From Phanerochaete sordida (taxonomy: Eukaryota > Basidiomycota > Agaricomycetes > Polyporales > Phanerochaetaceae), in contig BPQB01000008.1 in the NCBI GenBank assembly GCA_019973155.2, positions 310,001-374,000 on the forward strand: 64,000 bases of DNA, written 5' to 3'. Under the pieces are notes generated by a model that was not told the DNA's origin, made no database searches, and saw only the letters and a program-made list of their open reading frames with translations. Of this stretch, positions 1 through 14,455 are shown piece after piece; position 1 is the first letter of the stretch; every line of letters begins with the position of its first letter. Both the position numbers and the translations under genes were made by a program.

Positions 1-533
1 CTCCGAAGGCACTGAATGTGTCGTAAAGTAAACGTTCGTCGACGTTCTCGTCCAAGTTGCCAATGAAGAGGTTCGCGCCAACATCAAGTTGCTTCTTGTC
101 AGATGATGCCTGGTGTTGGGCAGCGTGAGGGACTTGAATAGCTGCGTGAATGATGTTACGCACCTTGTTGACACGGATAGGTTTTCCCCACAGCTTGATT
201 TGATTCATAATCTTACAAGCATACTCAGCATCCTCCTCCGTCAGGAATTCACAGAAACCATAGCCTTGGTGAGCCATAGAGATACGGTCCTTTGGCAGGT
301 GTACGTTCACTGCTTACGGTCAGCTTAAATAGCCTTCTCAGATCTTCCTACTCACCTACTGGCCCGGCCTGCAGCATGAGTTCCCAGATGAGCGCATCCG
401 TACACCTTTCATCGAGGTTTCCCTAAAGCAAAACGTGTGTTTGTCAGCGAGCGACTAGGATATAATATACGCGTGGCGTACGCACCAGATATACCGTAGC
501 CTCCTGATTCCGGTCATCTTGTGGTCGTGACAT
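1..533 (-). CDS. HSH49: Splicing factor 3B subunit 4 (SF3B4/Hsh49), N-terminal part, runs off left edge
   Basis: U2 snRNP SF3b component that contacts pre-mRNA near the branch site. The spliced exons are 486-533, 356-422, 164-309 and 1-109, read leftwards. All three introns have GT..AG ends and keep frame. The product starts [16 protein letters not shown], followed by RRM1: RNP2-like TVYLGNLDE and RNP1-like GYGFCEF. The conserved linker KPIRVNKASSDKK then leads into RRM2, which opens [19 protein letters not shown] and is cut by the window edge at TFSAFG. The order and wording match SF3B4 family proteins closely. The ATG at 533 is chosen because the first exon is 16 codons, as is usual for this family's short N terminus. 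The C-terminal proline-rich tail is outside the window. Confidence 0.93.
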
Positions 534-1240
534 CGTGAGCGTCGAGGCAAGAGTGAGAGCTTGCACGCTGACTGCCTCGGGCCCAGCGCGCGCACAGGCG
601 CCGAAACCTCGAGGGCATCCCAAACAGGAGACGTGCTCTCACGGTCTGGTGCCTTACTTGCTCTCTGAGCCAGAGTGCTAGGGAGGCGAGCATCCCACAA
701 ACATTTAGGAATATTCTTTCGAGTCATAGTAGTATAATACCTGTACCATATTTCTTCGAGAATCAAGATTTGGGCGCGAGCAGTAGGAAAGTGTGACCAT
801 GGAACCTTGGGGACTCCTGGCACTGCGGACTCCGTGTACCCTGTATCGTAGCGTCCCAGCCCGCGCTGCGGTTTGAACATCACCAGGCTTGTCTGACTTT
901 ACCACATCTAACGACGATAATCCCCAGATGCAGTCAATCTGTGGGAAATGGTTCACACGGGTCCCGGTCATGGCTGTTCGATGGCGAGCACTTACTACTA
1001 CTTGCTCGCAGCCCTGGCTCTGCCGCATCGAGCCGCAAGTGAACTCATGCCAAGCTTGAGTCATCGAGGCCAGCTGTACACTTAGGCCCGGCGGAATGGT
1101 GCCCCATATATCCTGCAGCGAACCTCAGGCTTTTCCTGCGGGAGCCAGGTATATGTTTACGGTCGCGTTACAAGGTCAGAGAACCTAGAGAGCTAGAGTA
1201 CAATATCACGAGCCGGATGAAACAAGCGTCTACTTGCGCT
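534..1240. other. Intergenic, no supported gene
   Basis: Region between the start of the SF3B4 gene and the end of the O-methyltransferase gene. It must contain the SF3B4 promoter and the O-methyltransferase 3' end. Open frames here (up to about 140 codons on the minus strand) have no recognisable domain and no family-like composition. I see no RNA gene. Confidence 0.5.
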
Positions 1241-3109
1241 TTACGCCGGAATGCAAATGACCTTGGCAATGGGAGATTGATGTACTCTGACGGTGTTCCA
1301 TTTCGCGAGCTCCAAAATATTCTTCATCTGCAAGACTGTGCGCTCTTGGCCGTTCATATTGTGGACCATCTAATGAAACCATAAGTCTTATATCAAGTAG
1401 AGCGTAACGATTACGATGCGTACCATGATGTCAAGTTGGTATGAAGACGTCGCAGCGTGACCACCGTTGGGAAGGAGCGGCTTGGGTAGGACAGCTCTCT
1501 CGGCACCCGGAATGGCCTTCAGTGTCTCGTCGTCGTCGCAAGCGTATGAGAGTAGAATATCGAAGATAACGAGCTGGGTATCCGCAGAAGCTGCATCCCG
1601 GAGCCGGCGCAGGATCTGGACACAGTAGTCGTCGGACCAGTCGTGCATGACGCAGTGCAGGACAAAGACCGCGGCATTCTGGACCGGCTGAGGGGCAAAG
1701 AAGTCGTGCGCTGGGTCCAAGGTCAGTCTCTAGAGCATTTTATGGTCGAACGATACTCGCCTTGTAAGACAACCTTCTTTGATGTAAGAGCGCCGGGCAT
1801 GCGCTCGTCCCAGAACTATCAGAAATGAAATCAGTATGGAGGGATAATGAACGGGTGTGCAGGGCATGCCTTCACGGCATCCTTCACGACAGGCTCGCGA
1901 TCCTGCACAATGAAACGCAGGTGCTCGTTGTGCTGCGCAATTATGAGCGACTGGCTGCCAATGCCTCCGCCTACGTCCACGACGATGGCATCCTGTTTGA
2001 GAGCTTTCCAGTCGAACCCTGGAGCGAAAATCAGGTATGCGACAGTTATCAGGAAGCGAGTGACTTACCCTCGAGGATGGCGGCGGGGGAAGACACGAGC
2101 TTGACACCTGCCATGGCGACATTGAACCGCTGGGAGCGATGTTCGTTCCCTTTCTCCGCAAACCAGTCCCACATAGTCACCTTCGTGTTGAACGCGAGGT
2201 TCAGCGCGGTCTCGGTTGGTTCCCCAGACACTGCGAGCTTGGGATCAAAGAACGCCTCCTGCAGATACGATCCCGCTTTGATGCCTTCATCCGCACTGTG
2301 TCAATCGTCAGGACATCGAGGTTGACATGGCGGTATCCGCTTACCAAGCGCCGACGCAGGCTGCGATACCGTTGGCTCCGATGTGCTTAGAGGAGTTTGG
2401 ACTGCGTGCATCGAGAATTACATTGAGAAGTAGGTGAAGAAATCGTGGGAGCATACTTGGCAAGGATAGACTCCACGGACTTTCCAGTATCCATTGCAGA
2501 GGAGAGACGATTGTTGGCAAAAACATCCGGTGCGACTTCAGTGAAAATGTGGTTGGTGGCGAGCGCTCGCAGAATTCTCCCTAGCAATGTTATCTGAGGG
2601 GTACGTCTAAAGTGGGTGTTTAGATACGCACCAAGCTTGGCGGGATCAACGTTGCTTGCACGAGCAATGTCCTGGACGTGAGCTCCCTGTCATAGCCTAC
2701 GATTAACACGTGACGAAATGTAAGTCTAAGCGCAAACATACCTTATGGCCGGCTTCCTTCAAAGCCTCGGGGACGTTGGCTGTAATCGCAACACCCAGCG
2801 CTGCAGATAATGTATACTAGACTAAAGTTTATGACATGAAAAACGTCAGTGGGGAACGATAAAACGGACCTCCATCCCCAGATTGGTGATCGAGAGCACG
2901 GGGGACCGGACAGAAGCAATAAGCTGGTAGGCGGCAGCGACGATTACGGTGCACTCCTTCTCTACCTCGGGTTGCATGCGGGCTGCCTCTGATTCTAGGG
3001 TCAGTGGTGTATGAAGCGAGGGGAACTCCATTTTCTTGACCGCCAGCGACTGCTGAATCGCGTTGAGGGAAGCCTGGATAATTTGAGACAGAGCTACCAG
3101 CTCAGACAT
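1241..3109 (-). CDS. SAM-dependent O-methyltransferase (plant COMT-like, Methyltransf_2)
   Basis: Transfers methyl from SAM to a hydroxyl of a small molecule; the substrate is not deducible. The start at 3109 (MSELVALSQIIQAS) is preferred because it opens the family's usual N-terminal helical region. Several short introns follow. Identified segments in order: AALGVAITANVPEAL; the winged-helix part GAHVQDIARASNVDPAKLG and RILRALATNHIFTEV; SGEPTETALNLAF; the SAM site DVGGGIGSQS; and the catalytic-base region LHCVMHDWSDD, whose HD histidine is the expected general base. The last exon (1241-1369), joined over an intron at 1370-1423, gives NMNGQERT...EWxx-like ending VHQSPIAKVICIPA. Exon borders around 1730-1850 are less certain. 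It is divergent from the P450 at 4377, so both may serve one specialised-metabolite pathway; that is inference. Confidence 0.87.
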
Positions 3110-4376
3110 GCCGTCAGAGCCAGGCCCGTTGGCAGCGGCATAGCTAACGACGATAGTCAGCAATGGTGTATACATTGAGAGTGATGTAGAGCTACCGATT
3201 GGCCATCATACGGGAAGTGTGCGGATGAAGGCAGAAGCCTGGGGCACCTTTGCAAGCTTGTCGAGGATATATAAACATGACGCCTCCACATATGATTCAC
3301 ATGAGATGGGATTCGAACATGTTAGCCTTCACGCGTGTAATGTGCGCTGGTTCCCCGCTCGGTCGAATGCCATACCCCAGCGCAGTAGTTTGTCGGTAGC
3401 GGGCGCACGGGATACCACGTATGCAATTCGTGCTCGCACGCCTGGCATTCAAATGAGAGTCGGCGAGATACGACAGATGAACGGCAAGCATCGTCGAGAC
3501 CGGATACCATTGAGTACGTAAACCTTGCGGTGACATTCGGCAGTCTCTCTGAATATTGGGTACTGAGCGTTGAGCCTCCACCCGATTTATCAAGGTTTGT
3601 TGACCAACTCACATGTCTTTTGACGTAAGAAGAAGAGGAGGGGCCACCCCGTCTGGACGCTGTGGCGGTCACGGTCTCCGACAGAGCGCGCTAGACGCCG
3701 ATTTCGGGGGCGGCTGCACCCTGGTAGGACCCCTGGGACCCCTGCGCGCTGAGGCAAGGTGCGCGCAGTCTTGCTAGCTACGAAGCAAGCTGTCTGCAGG
3801 TCCAAGAACTGGAGCCAGGGCCCATAGATAGGTCTTTGAGGTCCCGTTCGCGGTCGGGCGCACACCGCAGCGTTCGTGCCAGTGGTACCCGTCGAGTTCG
3901 GCCAGGCTGACGTTCATGAGGCCTGAGGGTCGCTGGACCCGACAAGAACAAAATTTGGGAACATCAAATCCAAAGCTTACAGCATGTTCAGATTAGCTAC
4001 AAAGTGAGAGCGGGCATGGGCTGCTGCACTGTCACTTTTGGCTGCAGGCTTGCATATATTCTGCCACTGGATCTCCATATCAGCACGTCGTCCGAATTGC
4101 ACGCTCCAGCCCAGGCCAATCCATACTGGGAAAGACCCTCGGATTTCTTTTAATTCCGACAGCGTTTATAAGTTGGAGAACGGGAAATCAAGTCGGGCAA
4201 TGGCAAATGTGAGATTCGGCGTGCGATTACGTTGAGGAGCGTTCAGGTCACGTAGAGTACTATCAGCATCACATCGCGCGAGTAAGAAGGTACAATTAGT
4301 GTATATCATAACTCAAGATTCTCCTCGTCTGCGTCGCAAACGTCTTCTCCCCCCTCCGTCCTCTTGCCGCACAAGC
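3110..4376. promoter_or_regulatory. Divergent intergenic region between O-methyltransferase and P450
   Basis: About 1.27 kb separates the two divergent start codons. TATA-like strings are present at about 3267-3275 (between the genes, nearer the methyltransferase) and about 4166-4173 (TTTATAAG, about 205 bp before the P450 start). Overlapping minus-strand open frames at 3300-3865 have no recognisable domain. No transcription factor site can be named with confidence. Confidence 0.4.
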
Positions 4377-6606
4377 ATGGTCGAGAGAGCTTCTCTCGTG
4401 CTCGGCCTTGTGTGCATCGTCCTCTCCACTATCTTTGCCTCTCGACATAACGCCAAAAAGCACCGTTATCCGCCTGGACCGCCTGGTCTACCTCTTCTCG
4501 GAAGCCTCTTAGATATCCCCACGGAATACAGCTGGTACACCTTCGCAAAATGGGCGCACGAGTACAGTACGTGGAATTATGTTACACAGATATTGAGCCT
4601 AAATTTGCCGTGACAGATTCTAAGGTCATCTCTTACAAAGTGCTCGGGACTCGCATGGTGGTGGTAAACGGCTACAAAGATGCAAAAGAAATATTTGAAG
4701 AGCGATCACGCATCTATTCAGACAGGTTTTGCTCCGCAGTCATGGAGTCTTCCCGCAATCCTACTGACACCGTCTCTGCCCACAGGCCGCCCACGGTGAT
4801 GACCCAGGAATTGTGATTTCTGCCTCTCATTCTTTCTAACTTGAGCCGCTGACCACGGTTCTAGAGTCGGCTGGCACAGAAATTTTGGACTGATGACCTA
4901 CGGTGACGTGTGGCGACAGCGACGCCGCCTGTTCAATCAGCATTTCAAGCCTCAAGCGATCCCCGCCCACCACGCCAAATTGACTCAGGGCGCTCGGACG
5001 CTGACCCAGCTGCTGCTTGAGTCGCCAAAGAAGTTTCTGAAGCACTTCCACCGGTACGTCCACGCCATAGGTGCGACCGATGTGCGCATCTACTGAGTGA
5101 ACTGTCGGTAGCGTCCCCGGGGTGACCATTCTGGATATCATATACGCGATGGACCTCGATCCCCAAGATGACACGACCATAGAAGACTTAGAGAATGCTG
5201 CGACGACCTTCGCCGATCTTGCCGATGCGAAAGGATATCTTGGTGAGTAGGCTCTCCGCATATTGCCTACTGCTGCCAGTGCTCACCGATCATCAGTCGA
5301 CTTGATACCCATTCGTACGTCTTCCAGCTACTTCCCCCAAGATTGCTGTCTCAGTCAAACTCACAGTGAAGTATCTACCGTCATGGCTACCCGGAGCCGG
5401 GTTCAAGCGACAAGCCGCGAAGTGGAAGAAGTTGGTTGACCGATTACACGACGAGCCGTATCACAAAGTCAAGTCGGACATCGTACGTGGGAGATCCATG
5501 GCGCTGTGAATTATGGGTCACCTGATCGCGTTCTGCAGATGTCCGGAAAACCGAGGCCTTGCATAGTATCGGCACTCATACACGATTTCGAGGATAAGCT
5601 CGACAGCAGCGGTGCGGAGGAGGATATTTTGAGCGTTGGAGCAACCGCATATAGTGAGTTCGCTGGGTATTATCGATGTACTGTTGACCTTTATTCCCAT
5701 TAGCTGGAGCTGACACGGTGAGTGTCAAATATGCAGCAACGGAAGGTTGCTCACCATCGACATTCCGCAGACGACATTTGCCCTGGCTAACTTTGCTTTC
5801 GCCATGCTTCTATTCCCGGAGGCGCAGCAGAAGGCGCAGGAGGAACTGGATCGAGTGGTCGGCAGGGACCGTCTGCCCGAAATTACCGACCAAGACTCGC
5901 TGCCCTACACGACCGCCCTCATCAGGGAACTATTGCGGTATGCGCCAGTCTTCTTCGTGGACCACGACCGCAACTAATACAAACCAGATGGCGGCCGATT
6001 GGCCCAGCATGTCAGTCAGACGCGTTTCTTCGCTGGTTTGTTTGCCGTGTCTGACGTCCGCCAGCCGCCATACACCGCTCTACGGCCGACGACTGGTACG
6101 GCGACTACTTCATCCCGGCTGGGAGTATGGTCATCGGGAACGTCTGGTGCGCACCGCTGTCGCCACGCGCAGCACGCCTTGTATTAACTGGCATACATCT
6201 AGGGCTATTCTTCACGACGAAGAACGCTACCCCGATCCTGAGGCCTTCAAGCCAGAGCGCTTCCTGACCGCGGAGGGTACGCTGGACCCCAGCGTGCCGG
6301 ACCCAGCGCAGGTATTCGGCTTCGGCCGCAGGATCTGTCCCGGGAGGTTCTTTGCACATGCCGCGCTGTTCCTGTATATTTCGCACATCCTCGCGGCGTT
6401 CACCATCGAGAAGGCAGTCGACGAGATGGGGAATGTGGTGGAGCCCACACCGGAGTGTGAGGCTCGGACGTTCTGGTGAGTGAGTGATCTGTGTCAGTCT
6501 GAGTTAAGCTAATCCGTATTTATGCAGGCGTCCGAAGCCGTTCGAGGCCAGCTTCAAGCCGCGCTTGCAGGGATTAGAAGGCTTGATACACACACCTCGC
6601 AACTAG
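4377..6606 (+). CDS. Cytochrome P450 monooxygenase (fungal E-class, membrane anchored)
   Basis: Haem-thiolate monooxygenase, expected at the ER membrane with an NADPH-P450 reductase partner. The start at 4377 gives a hydrophobic anchor (LVLGLVCIVLSTIFAS) followed by the proline hinge PPGPPGLPLLG. Spliced exons then show VGWHRNFGLMTYGDVWRQRR (helix C, with WxxxR), the I-helix AGADT split by an intron before TFALANFAF, the K-helix ELLR, the WRPIGPA and ADDWYGDYFIPAGS strands, PEAFKPERF, and the haem loop FGFGRRICPGRFF with its cysteine. The gene ends with RPKPFEASFKPR...TPRN and TAG at 6606. There are at least nine introns of about 50-60 bp. The layout resembles the large basidiomycete P450 group with O-methylsterigmatocystin oxidoreductase-like sequences, but family number and substrate cannot be given. 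All key motifs are intact. Confidence 0.92.
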
Positions 6607-7397
6607 ACAATGTTGAACGCGGCTTCCGCTTCCAGTGTGCTTAACGATAGGTACGTGCGGATGAGATGAGAATTCGGAGGCCGTTACGCTTACACAGGGC
6701 TCCAGTATCGCCGTGGAAAGACATCCGTGTTTTCTTGCACCAGTGTGGCCGTCTATGCCCTAGCACTTCGACTGCTTCTGCGACCTTTGCGATATCTCAG
6801 AATTATGGCATTGATCGTTATAGCTGTGAATCATGATACTCACCTGAAGGCCTATGCTTCCAGTCTGCCTCCAAGGTCGCGACTAGTCTCGATTTATACC
6901 AGATTTCTTTGGTGTCCCCGAGGCGAACGTTTGTCTCACCTTGCATTCCGTCGCTGCGGCGGGGAACCGCTCGCCGCTCGCGAGACGGCGCCTAATCTCG
7001 CGCCCCGGGCCGTTTGGGCGCAGAGCCCAAAAACTTTCCTCGCAATCGGGAGCAAGGCAGACGGAGAAAGTTGATCCACATGAATTCTATAAGGCTGAAG
7101 AATGAAAGTACCTGCACGGCAGTCGTGAGCGAGGGCGGGGCACGTCGGCCCGCAACTCACTGACAGGCACAATTCCCCATAAACCCAATTGTCGGCTATA
7201 AACTACAGAACATGGAAGTAAAGTGTGATAGAGTTAGAAGGAAGGTGCAAACGGAAAATATAGAGTACGCGCTATTGCGTGTTCAGGAAGTGACGAGCAA
7301 ATGGCTGAACGGGATATATCGATAAATCGTGAGAGACCAGGAACATGACTGTCGTGAACGAAGTAACAAAACCGAGGACGTCCGAGTTGTTGGTATC
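6607..7397. other. Convergent intergenic region, no gene seen
   Basis: Lies between the 3' ends of the P450 (+) and CDC42 (-). Only short open frames without domain features are present. It should hold both transcription ends. Confidence 0.5.
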
Positions 7398-9243
<1,846 letters not shown>

Positions 9244-12200
9244 CTACTGTGCCCCGTTCCGGTTCCCACTGCCGTCGACCGCAGGCTGCGCAAACCAGGC
9301 CAGCTGTCCTTGACGTGTGCCGGTTAGGACATATCCTTCGAACGCGACGTTGCCGTCGAAGCTCTGTAGCGAACAGACTGTATCAGCATCAGCTCCCCGG
9401 CGAATGATACGAACTCACTGCGATGGCCTGTATGCTGTGGTCTGTGCGGTGACATCACGCGTGAGCAGCTTCCTCGCGGCAACCAGCAAGTTCGCACCTT
9501 CTCCGTGATTGAGCCCATGGACAATGGCCCCCGATGCGCGGTCCCAGACCATCACGCAGCCGTGCATGCTCCCGAAGAGCAGCGCAGCCCCGCGCGCCGC
9601 GAACAGTGCGCCAAAGTCATACGCTGCACTGCTCTGGACGTCCGCGTCTTTGGACGAGTACGCCTGCTCGACGTTACCATGCCCCTCCTGCGTGATGTTC
9701 ACGAGGTAGCACGAGCCCGCCTGCGCCGCGAGCGCGTGCATGCCGCGCGGGTCGACATCAAGGGTAACACTGCATGCACTCCGGTCAGCGTTCGCTTGTC
9801 AGGAGGAGACACGCCGATACCCACACTTTAGACCGCAGGAAGGCGGACGCCCGCAGCGTGCCATTCGGTACCTGACAGTGCCAGCTGACACGCGGATATG
9901 AGATGCGCTCGCGCTTGTAGATAGGGAGCACGTACAGCACGCCGTCGGTTGTGCCTCCGATCAAAGCTTCACCATCCTCCACGAACCGTATGGTGGTGAC
10001 ATTCTGTCGCACGATCGACCGTTGCGGGGTCCAAGTGCCTGCGAACACTGAGCACCTCTATCGCAATCGGAGCAAAAAGCGCGAACCTTTGGTGAACAAC
10101 CAGACCTTGATGCCCGAGCGAGGATACCCAATGGCCATGCGGTCCCGGTGGAAGGCAAGACAACAAGGCATGTCGTCACCTTTGCCGCCGGCATTGAGGA
10201 TCTTCGCCCACTGCCATTTGTTCGCAGCCTACATGCGCACCTTCAGTACCATACTCCGCACATAGCGATGCAAAACGTACAGAGCGTGTCCAAGTACTGA
10301 CGATGCCATTCTCGCCCAATGTCACGACACCAGAATCGCGGTCCATCCACGCTACGGAGGCGATCTGCATATTGTGAGCGAGCTTCGCGATCTCTGTCCG
10401 CGTCTTGTTATTCCATATTCGTACGCTCTTGTCGTTAGCTGCATGAACACATGAGTAATCAGACAAGAAGATGTCTCTTAATACTTACAACCGACGGCGA
10501 ATAGGTTACCGTCAGAGCTGTACGTAATGGAGCGCACACCGACGTCGTCATCTCCCTTCAACTTCACTGAGTGCAGGGCATTCGAGATCGGCCAGTTGAA
10601 CGTCTTTGTACGCATTGCTGCAGGGGTATCAGGCGTCGGGGACGCTGCACGCTTCACGCCGCGTCCGGGCGACCCAACATCGTCTTGCGGTGTCTCTGTT
10701 GAAGCAAAAATACCTGGCGGTGACCTCGCAGACGTCGGGGAATCACCAGGATTCGACGAAGAGATAGGTGAAGATGCGACATAGTCGCCAGAATCGTGCA
10801 TGCCGTTCATCTCCTCCGAGCTGAACCTGGCCCGGACTCGCAACCGCCGAGGACCTCTGCCCGACTGACCCTCTGAGACCATGATCAGGGACTGATTGTA
10901 ACACGCGTAGCTAGCAGGACGCACCCGTAGGCATGCCATTTCCCGGGCCATATGCTCCCCAGCCCTGGTCGAATGGTGCTCCGTTCATCTGGCCGGGCCC
11001 CGCCGGATACATGCCCTGTCCGTTGGGCCCAGGCGCGAATCCTCCATTTTGCCTGCGCCCTCGCCCACCACCACCACCTCCTCGGCTATGCGGCCAACCG
11101 TTCCCGATATTTAGCGGCTTCTTGGGGCCGTTCGCCTTGCCAGGAGCCGCGGTGCTGAGCTGGGGCGGAAGCGGTCCGTTCGCCTTCCACTTGTTCGCGC
11201 CCGAGGGCTTGATATTGAGCGGGTTCGAGAAGGAGCCCTCGCCCACGAAGGCGAGCGACCGATAGTCTGGCGCTGGCTCCTGCGACTCGCCTGGTCCGCC
11301 ACCCGACTGGAATTTTCGGAGATCCGGCAGTGGCGGCGGGTATGGAGTCTGTGGGACCAGTGGGCCGCCGAAACGAGACGGACGTGGGGGAGGAGGGCCG
11401 AGTCGGTTCACAAATTGGGCCAGGGAGATGCCTGGCGAAGTTTGTGTGACCGATGAGAGAGACGGCACATCCTCCATCTTCACTTTCGAGCTCGACGCCG
11501 GTGACGATGGCGGGGAAAGCTCACTCCACCCGTGCTGAGGTGAGCGGGGAGGCGATGGCGCCGGACCAGGCGGAGGCGGGGGAGTTGCGGGTCTTTCCGT
11601 GGGTGCTTTCGGAGGAGGAGGAACCGGAGGCACAGGCGCGGTAGGCGGAGGAGGTATCGAGTCGATAGGAATAGGAATAGGTTCCATCCGCGTAGGCGTT
11701 GGTAGTGGAGGGGAATGAGCACTGGATGTGTCCTGAAGTCGACCGCGTAAGTATACGAAGTCGGAAACGGCTTTGAGCAGCCAGCGGGTGGCGTACCTGG
11801 GACACGCTTTTCTTTCCGGGTGGCGCGCTGCCAACAAAATCAGTAAGCACCCCTCCTCGAACAAAGGGATTCGGCACAGTTTTGCGCTTGGGAACGTAAG
11901 GCGCCGCCGGTGACTCCGACCGCTGGACAATCTCGATGCTTCCTGGGCCTGCTTTCAAAACAGTCCCAGTTTTGTCAGCAGAGACAGGCGGGGACGACAC
12001 CAGAGTCGTCGTAGTGGAAGGAGATTGTTCGATATGCTCCCTACTCGAAGCAACCGAGGGAGAGGTTATCAGCAGACCTGTCGCCCATGTGGTCGGCTGT
12101 CCTGAGAGTGGCGGAAGCGAAAGACCTGGTGGCGAATCAGAGTCTGGCGACATCTGGGGAGGTGTGTGAGGAGCGCGACGCTCTGTGGCAGAAGAGGCCT

Positions 12201-13080
12201 TGACATGCGGCAGGTCTCTCTCTGGAGGCATGGTGATCGAGAGCCCAGGAGGTGAAAATGATGTCGACTTGAATCTTGAAGTCGACTGTGCCTCCGCTTC
12301 CGGCACCGGGGGTGGCGACGAAGCAGGAGTGCTTGATCGCGAATCCAACTCCATGGGAGATAGACTGCGGGCACGTTGAGGTGGGCTGTCCCGGCGCTCT
12401 GCTCGGGCGGTGGAAGTAAACGTGGTAGCGGCAGAGATAGCTTGCGATTGCTCCGTTTGCACACTTGTGGCCTTAGGTATAGTGGCCGTGGCGGCTGTGA
12501 GAGGGTGCACAGGCTCGTCCGGGATGCGAATAGGTTCGGTTTGAATCTCAACGGACGCGTACGTGCGCTGCAGCTGGCCGTCTGCTTGCAAACAGCAACT
12601 CAGACAAGCCACAGGGAGAGCACGGGGTCACTCACGGTGCGTAACAGCCTCGGCAATTCGTGTTTCTTGCCATGGCTTCCGCAGCTTTGGCGGCAGGATA
12701 GGCGACTTCGCCTTGCTCGAGGGCTCTATCCTGTTGGGCTGAAGACAAGTACTCGGCTCCGGCTCGTCTTCTCCAGACACCTTACCAGCAAAAACAACTG
12801 GAGCCTCGAGGAGCTTGCCGTCCGGTGAGGCGACCGCAAGCAGGATCTCCTTGCCAGGTTTGACTTCTATCCGCTTCTGTGCAAATAGACTGAAGTACAC
12901 CACAGATGAGTCCCCTTCGTCGTCCGACTCCTCCGAGAGTTCCACTTGGCGCAGGACGACATGGGCCTTCTGGGTAGACCCGTGAGGGTGAAAGCGTAGT
13001 TGACCCTTCACACCGAGGACTGAGGCTACTGTGGGTTCTTCCGGATTTGTCGCAGGTGGGGAACCTGCTTCTTGGTCCAT
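9244..13080 (-). CDS. Large protein: disordered Pro/Ser-rich N-terminal half plus WD40-repeat C-terminal half
   Basis: Starts MDQEAGSPPATNPEEP at 13080. The first exon (to about 12650) has a globular-looking stretch (VKGQLRFHPHG, VVYFSLFAQKR). It is followed by long Pro/Ser/Thr-rich disorder, poly-proline runs near 11560-11690, and a Gly/Asn/Pro-rich segment near 10930-11150. A GT..AG intron at 10873-10924 (52 bp, donor GTGCGT) joins this frame exactly to the downstream frame EGQSGRGPRRL, so I model one gene. The C-terminal part carries WD40-like blades: VRSITYSSDGNLFAVGC, then NDKSVRIWNNKT, IASVAWMDRDSG, TTIRFVEDGEALIGG, LFGSMHGCVMVWDRASG. It ends with AWFAQPAVDGSGNRNGAQ and TAG at 9244. The alternative is two genes, 10911-13080 and 9244-10882, only 28 bp apart. 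The function is unknown; such propellers are usually scaffolds. Confidence 0.72.
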
Positions 13081-13554
13081 TTTCTTCAGTCCACTATATG
13101 TTTGGCAACTTCAAAGTGGGCGGGGGAGCTTCAGCATGAAGAATGTTGCCTTCGAGGAGGTGGACGTTTGCAAACAAGGGATTTCCGGAACAGTTGACAA
13201 ATGATTATTCCCGTTAGGACTTATCCAGTACTTATCTCGGAAGCACCGAATGATCCACGAAAAAGCCTACACTTCTTCCTCGCTTCCCTCTTGCGTCCTC
13301 CGCCTCTGCAGAATGCATATCTACACCCTCTTCTGTTTCGAAACGACTCTTTACTCCGTGCTTGCAATTGACTAGCTGCTGAGGCGATCTCCCGTCCACG
13401 GACTTCCGAGCGGTCAGTCGAATCGGTCGTACACAAAACGCGGACAATACAGATGCGAAAAGGACGCGAACCTCGAGGACATTCTCTGTACTCCTAAGGG
13501 GAAGACTACGAAGGATAGCTACGGGGAGTGTAGAGTGCGCCCAGAGTGCTGTAC
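13081..13554. other. Intergenic, no gene seen
   Basis: Upstream of the WD40 gene and downstream of the AhpD-like gene. Open frames in it are antisense or out-of-frame shadows of the flanking gene. No repeats noticed. Confidence 0.45.
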
Positions 13555-14455
13555 TTAGGCGAGTTCGGGTACTCCGTCCCGCCATTGGATCCCTGACTTC
13601 TCCGCGACTTCCATTGCAATCTGACGGACAGCTGCGGCCTCTTCGCGAGTAGCACCTCCGTGCTGTGCGTTGGCCAAGTGCCAGCCAATTTGGCGAGGCG
13701 TGTCCATCGCAATCAGCGCGGCGACCAGGATGTACGAAACCTCGACCTGAGAGAGGACGTCCGTGGCGCCATAGGTAATGCCGTAACCGACCGTATTCGA
13801 GAACCAGCCTACGGCACAATCAGGATGTCTGTCAAGCTCAGAGTTACAGCGTCCCCCTGCGTACCCATGTCTGGGTAGATCTCGTCCAGGAGTCCTTGCA
13901 CCGTGTCGGCCGTCTCCTTGTACATGGCGCGGAAGAGCTTCTCTCCATTCCGTACGTACTCCTCCATCGTGGTCGACATGTCTCTGTTCATTCACAGTCA
14001 GAGACTCTCCTAGCTCAGAGCTAGGCGTGTACCTCAGAGTCTTCTTGTCGCGCAGCTCCTCAGGCATGACTTGGTGCAGAGCAATGAAGCTGTTAATAGC
14101 CTGTTTCATGTCAGCGCGCGAAGCTCAAGGTCGTCTGCGGGGGTATCCGCACCCGAGAGTATCCACAGAGCAGCCCGCCCTTCAGGATGGCTTCCCTGAC
14201 CCTGCGAGCAAGGTACAGCTGCTGGGCATGAGCCTCTTCTGCTCCCAGGCCCGCCGCTGCTTGCGCGAGCTTCAGTTCCGTGAGCACGGACTGAAAGACG
14301 ATAGGGACACCCTCAGGACGGTTGCTCGAGCTGAAGCCGACGGCGGCGATGATGTACCACGGGTTGCGGATGACGGCGTCGGTCCCGCTGAGGCTACTCA
14401 GTGGGTACACGGTCTTGAGGTGGTCGAGAAGTTCTTTCGTCGCGAGGTCGGCCAT
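13555..14455 (-). CDS. Carboxymuconolactone decarboxylase / AhpD-like fold protein
   Basis: Starts MADLATKELLDHLKTVYP at 14455. Spliced blocks follow: NPWYIIAAVGFSSSNRPEG, a helical stretch with LYLARRVREAILKG, AINSFIALHQVMPEELR, DMSTTMEEYVRNGEKLFRAM, then WFSNTVGYGITYGATDVLS. The last block contains the family-like IGWHLANAQHGGATREEAAA and ends DGVPELA. The block with GGATREE and helices on both sides is the CMD/AhpD hallmark (AhpD-like all-alpha trimers). I see no CxxC peroxidatic pair, so it is probably one of the non-peroxidase fungal members, some of which are peroxisomal; no SKL-type signal is visible here. Start and stop are well supported. The biochemical role is open. Confidence 0.78.
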
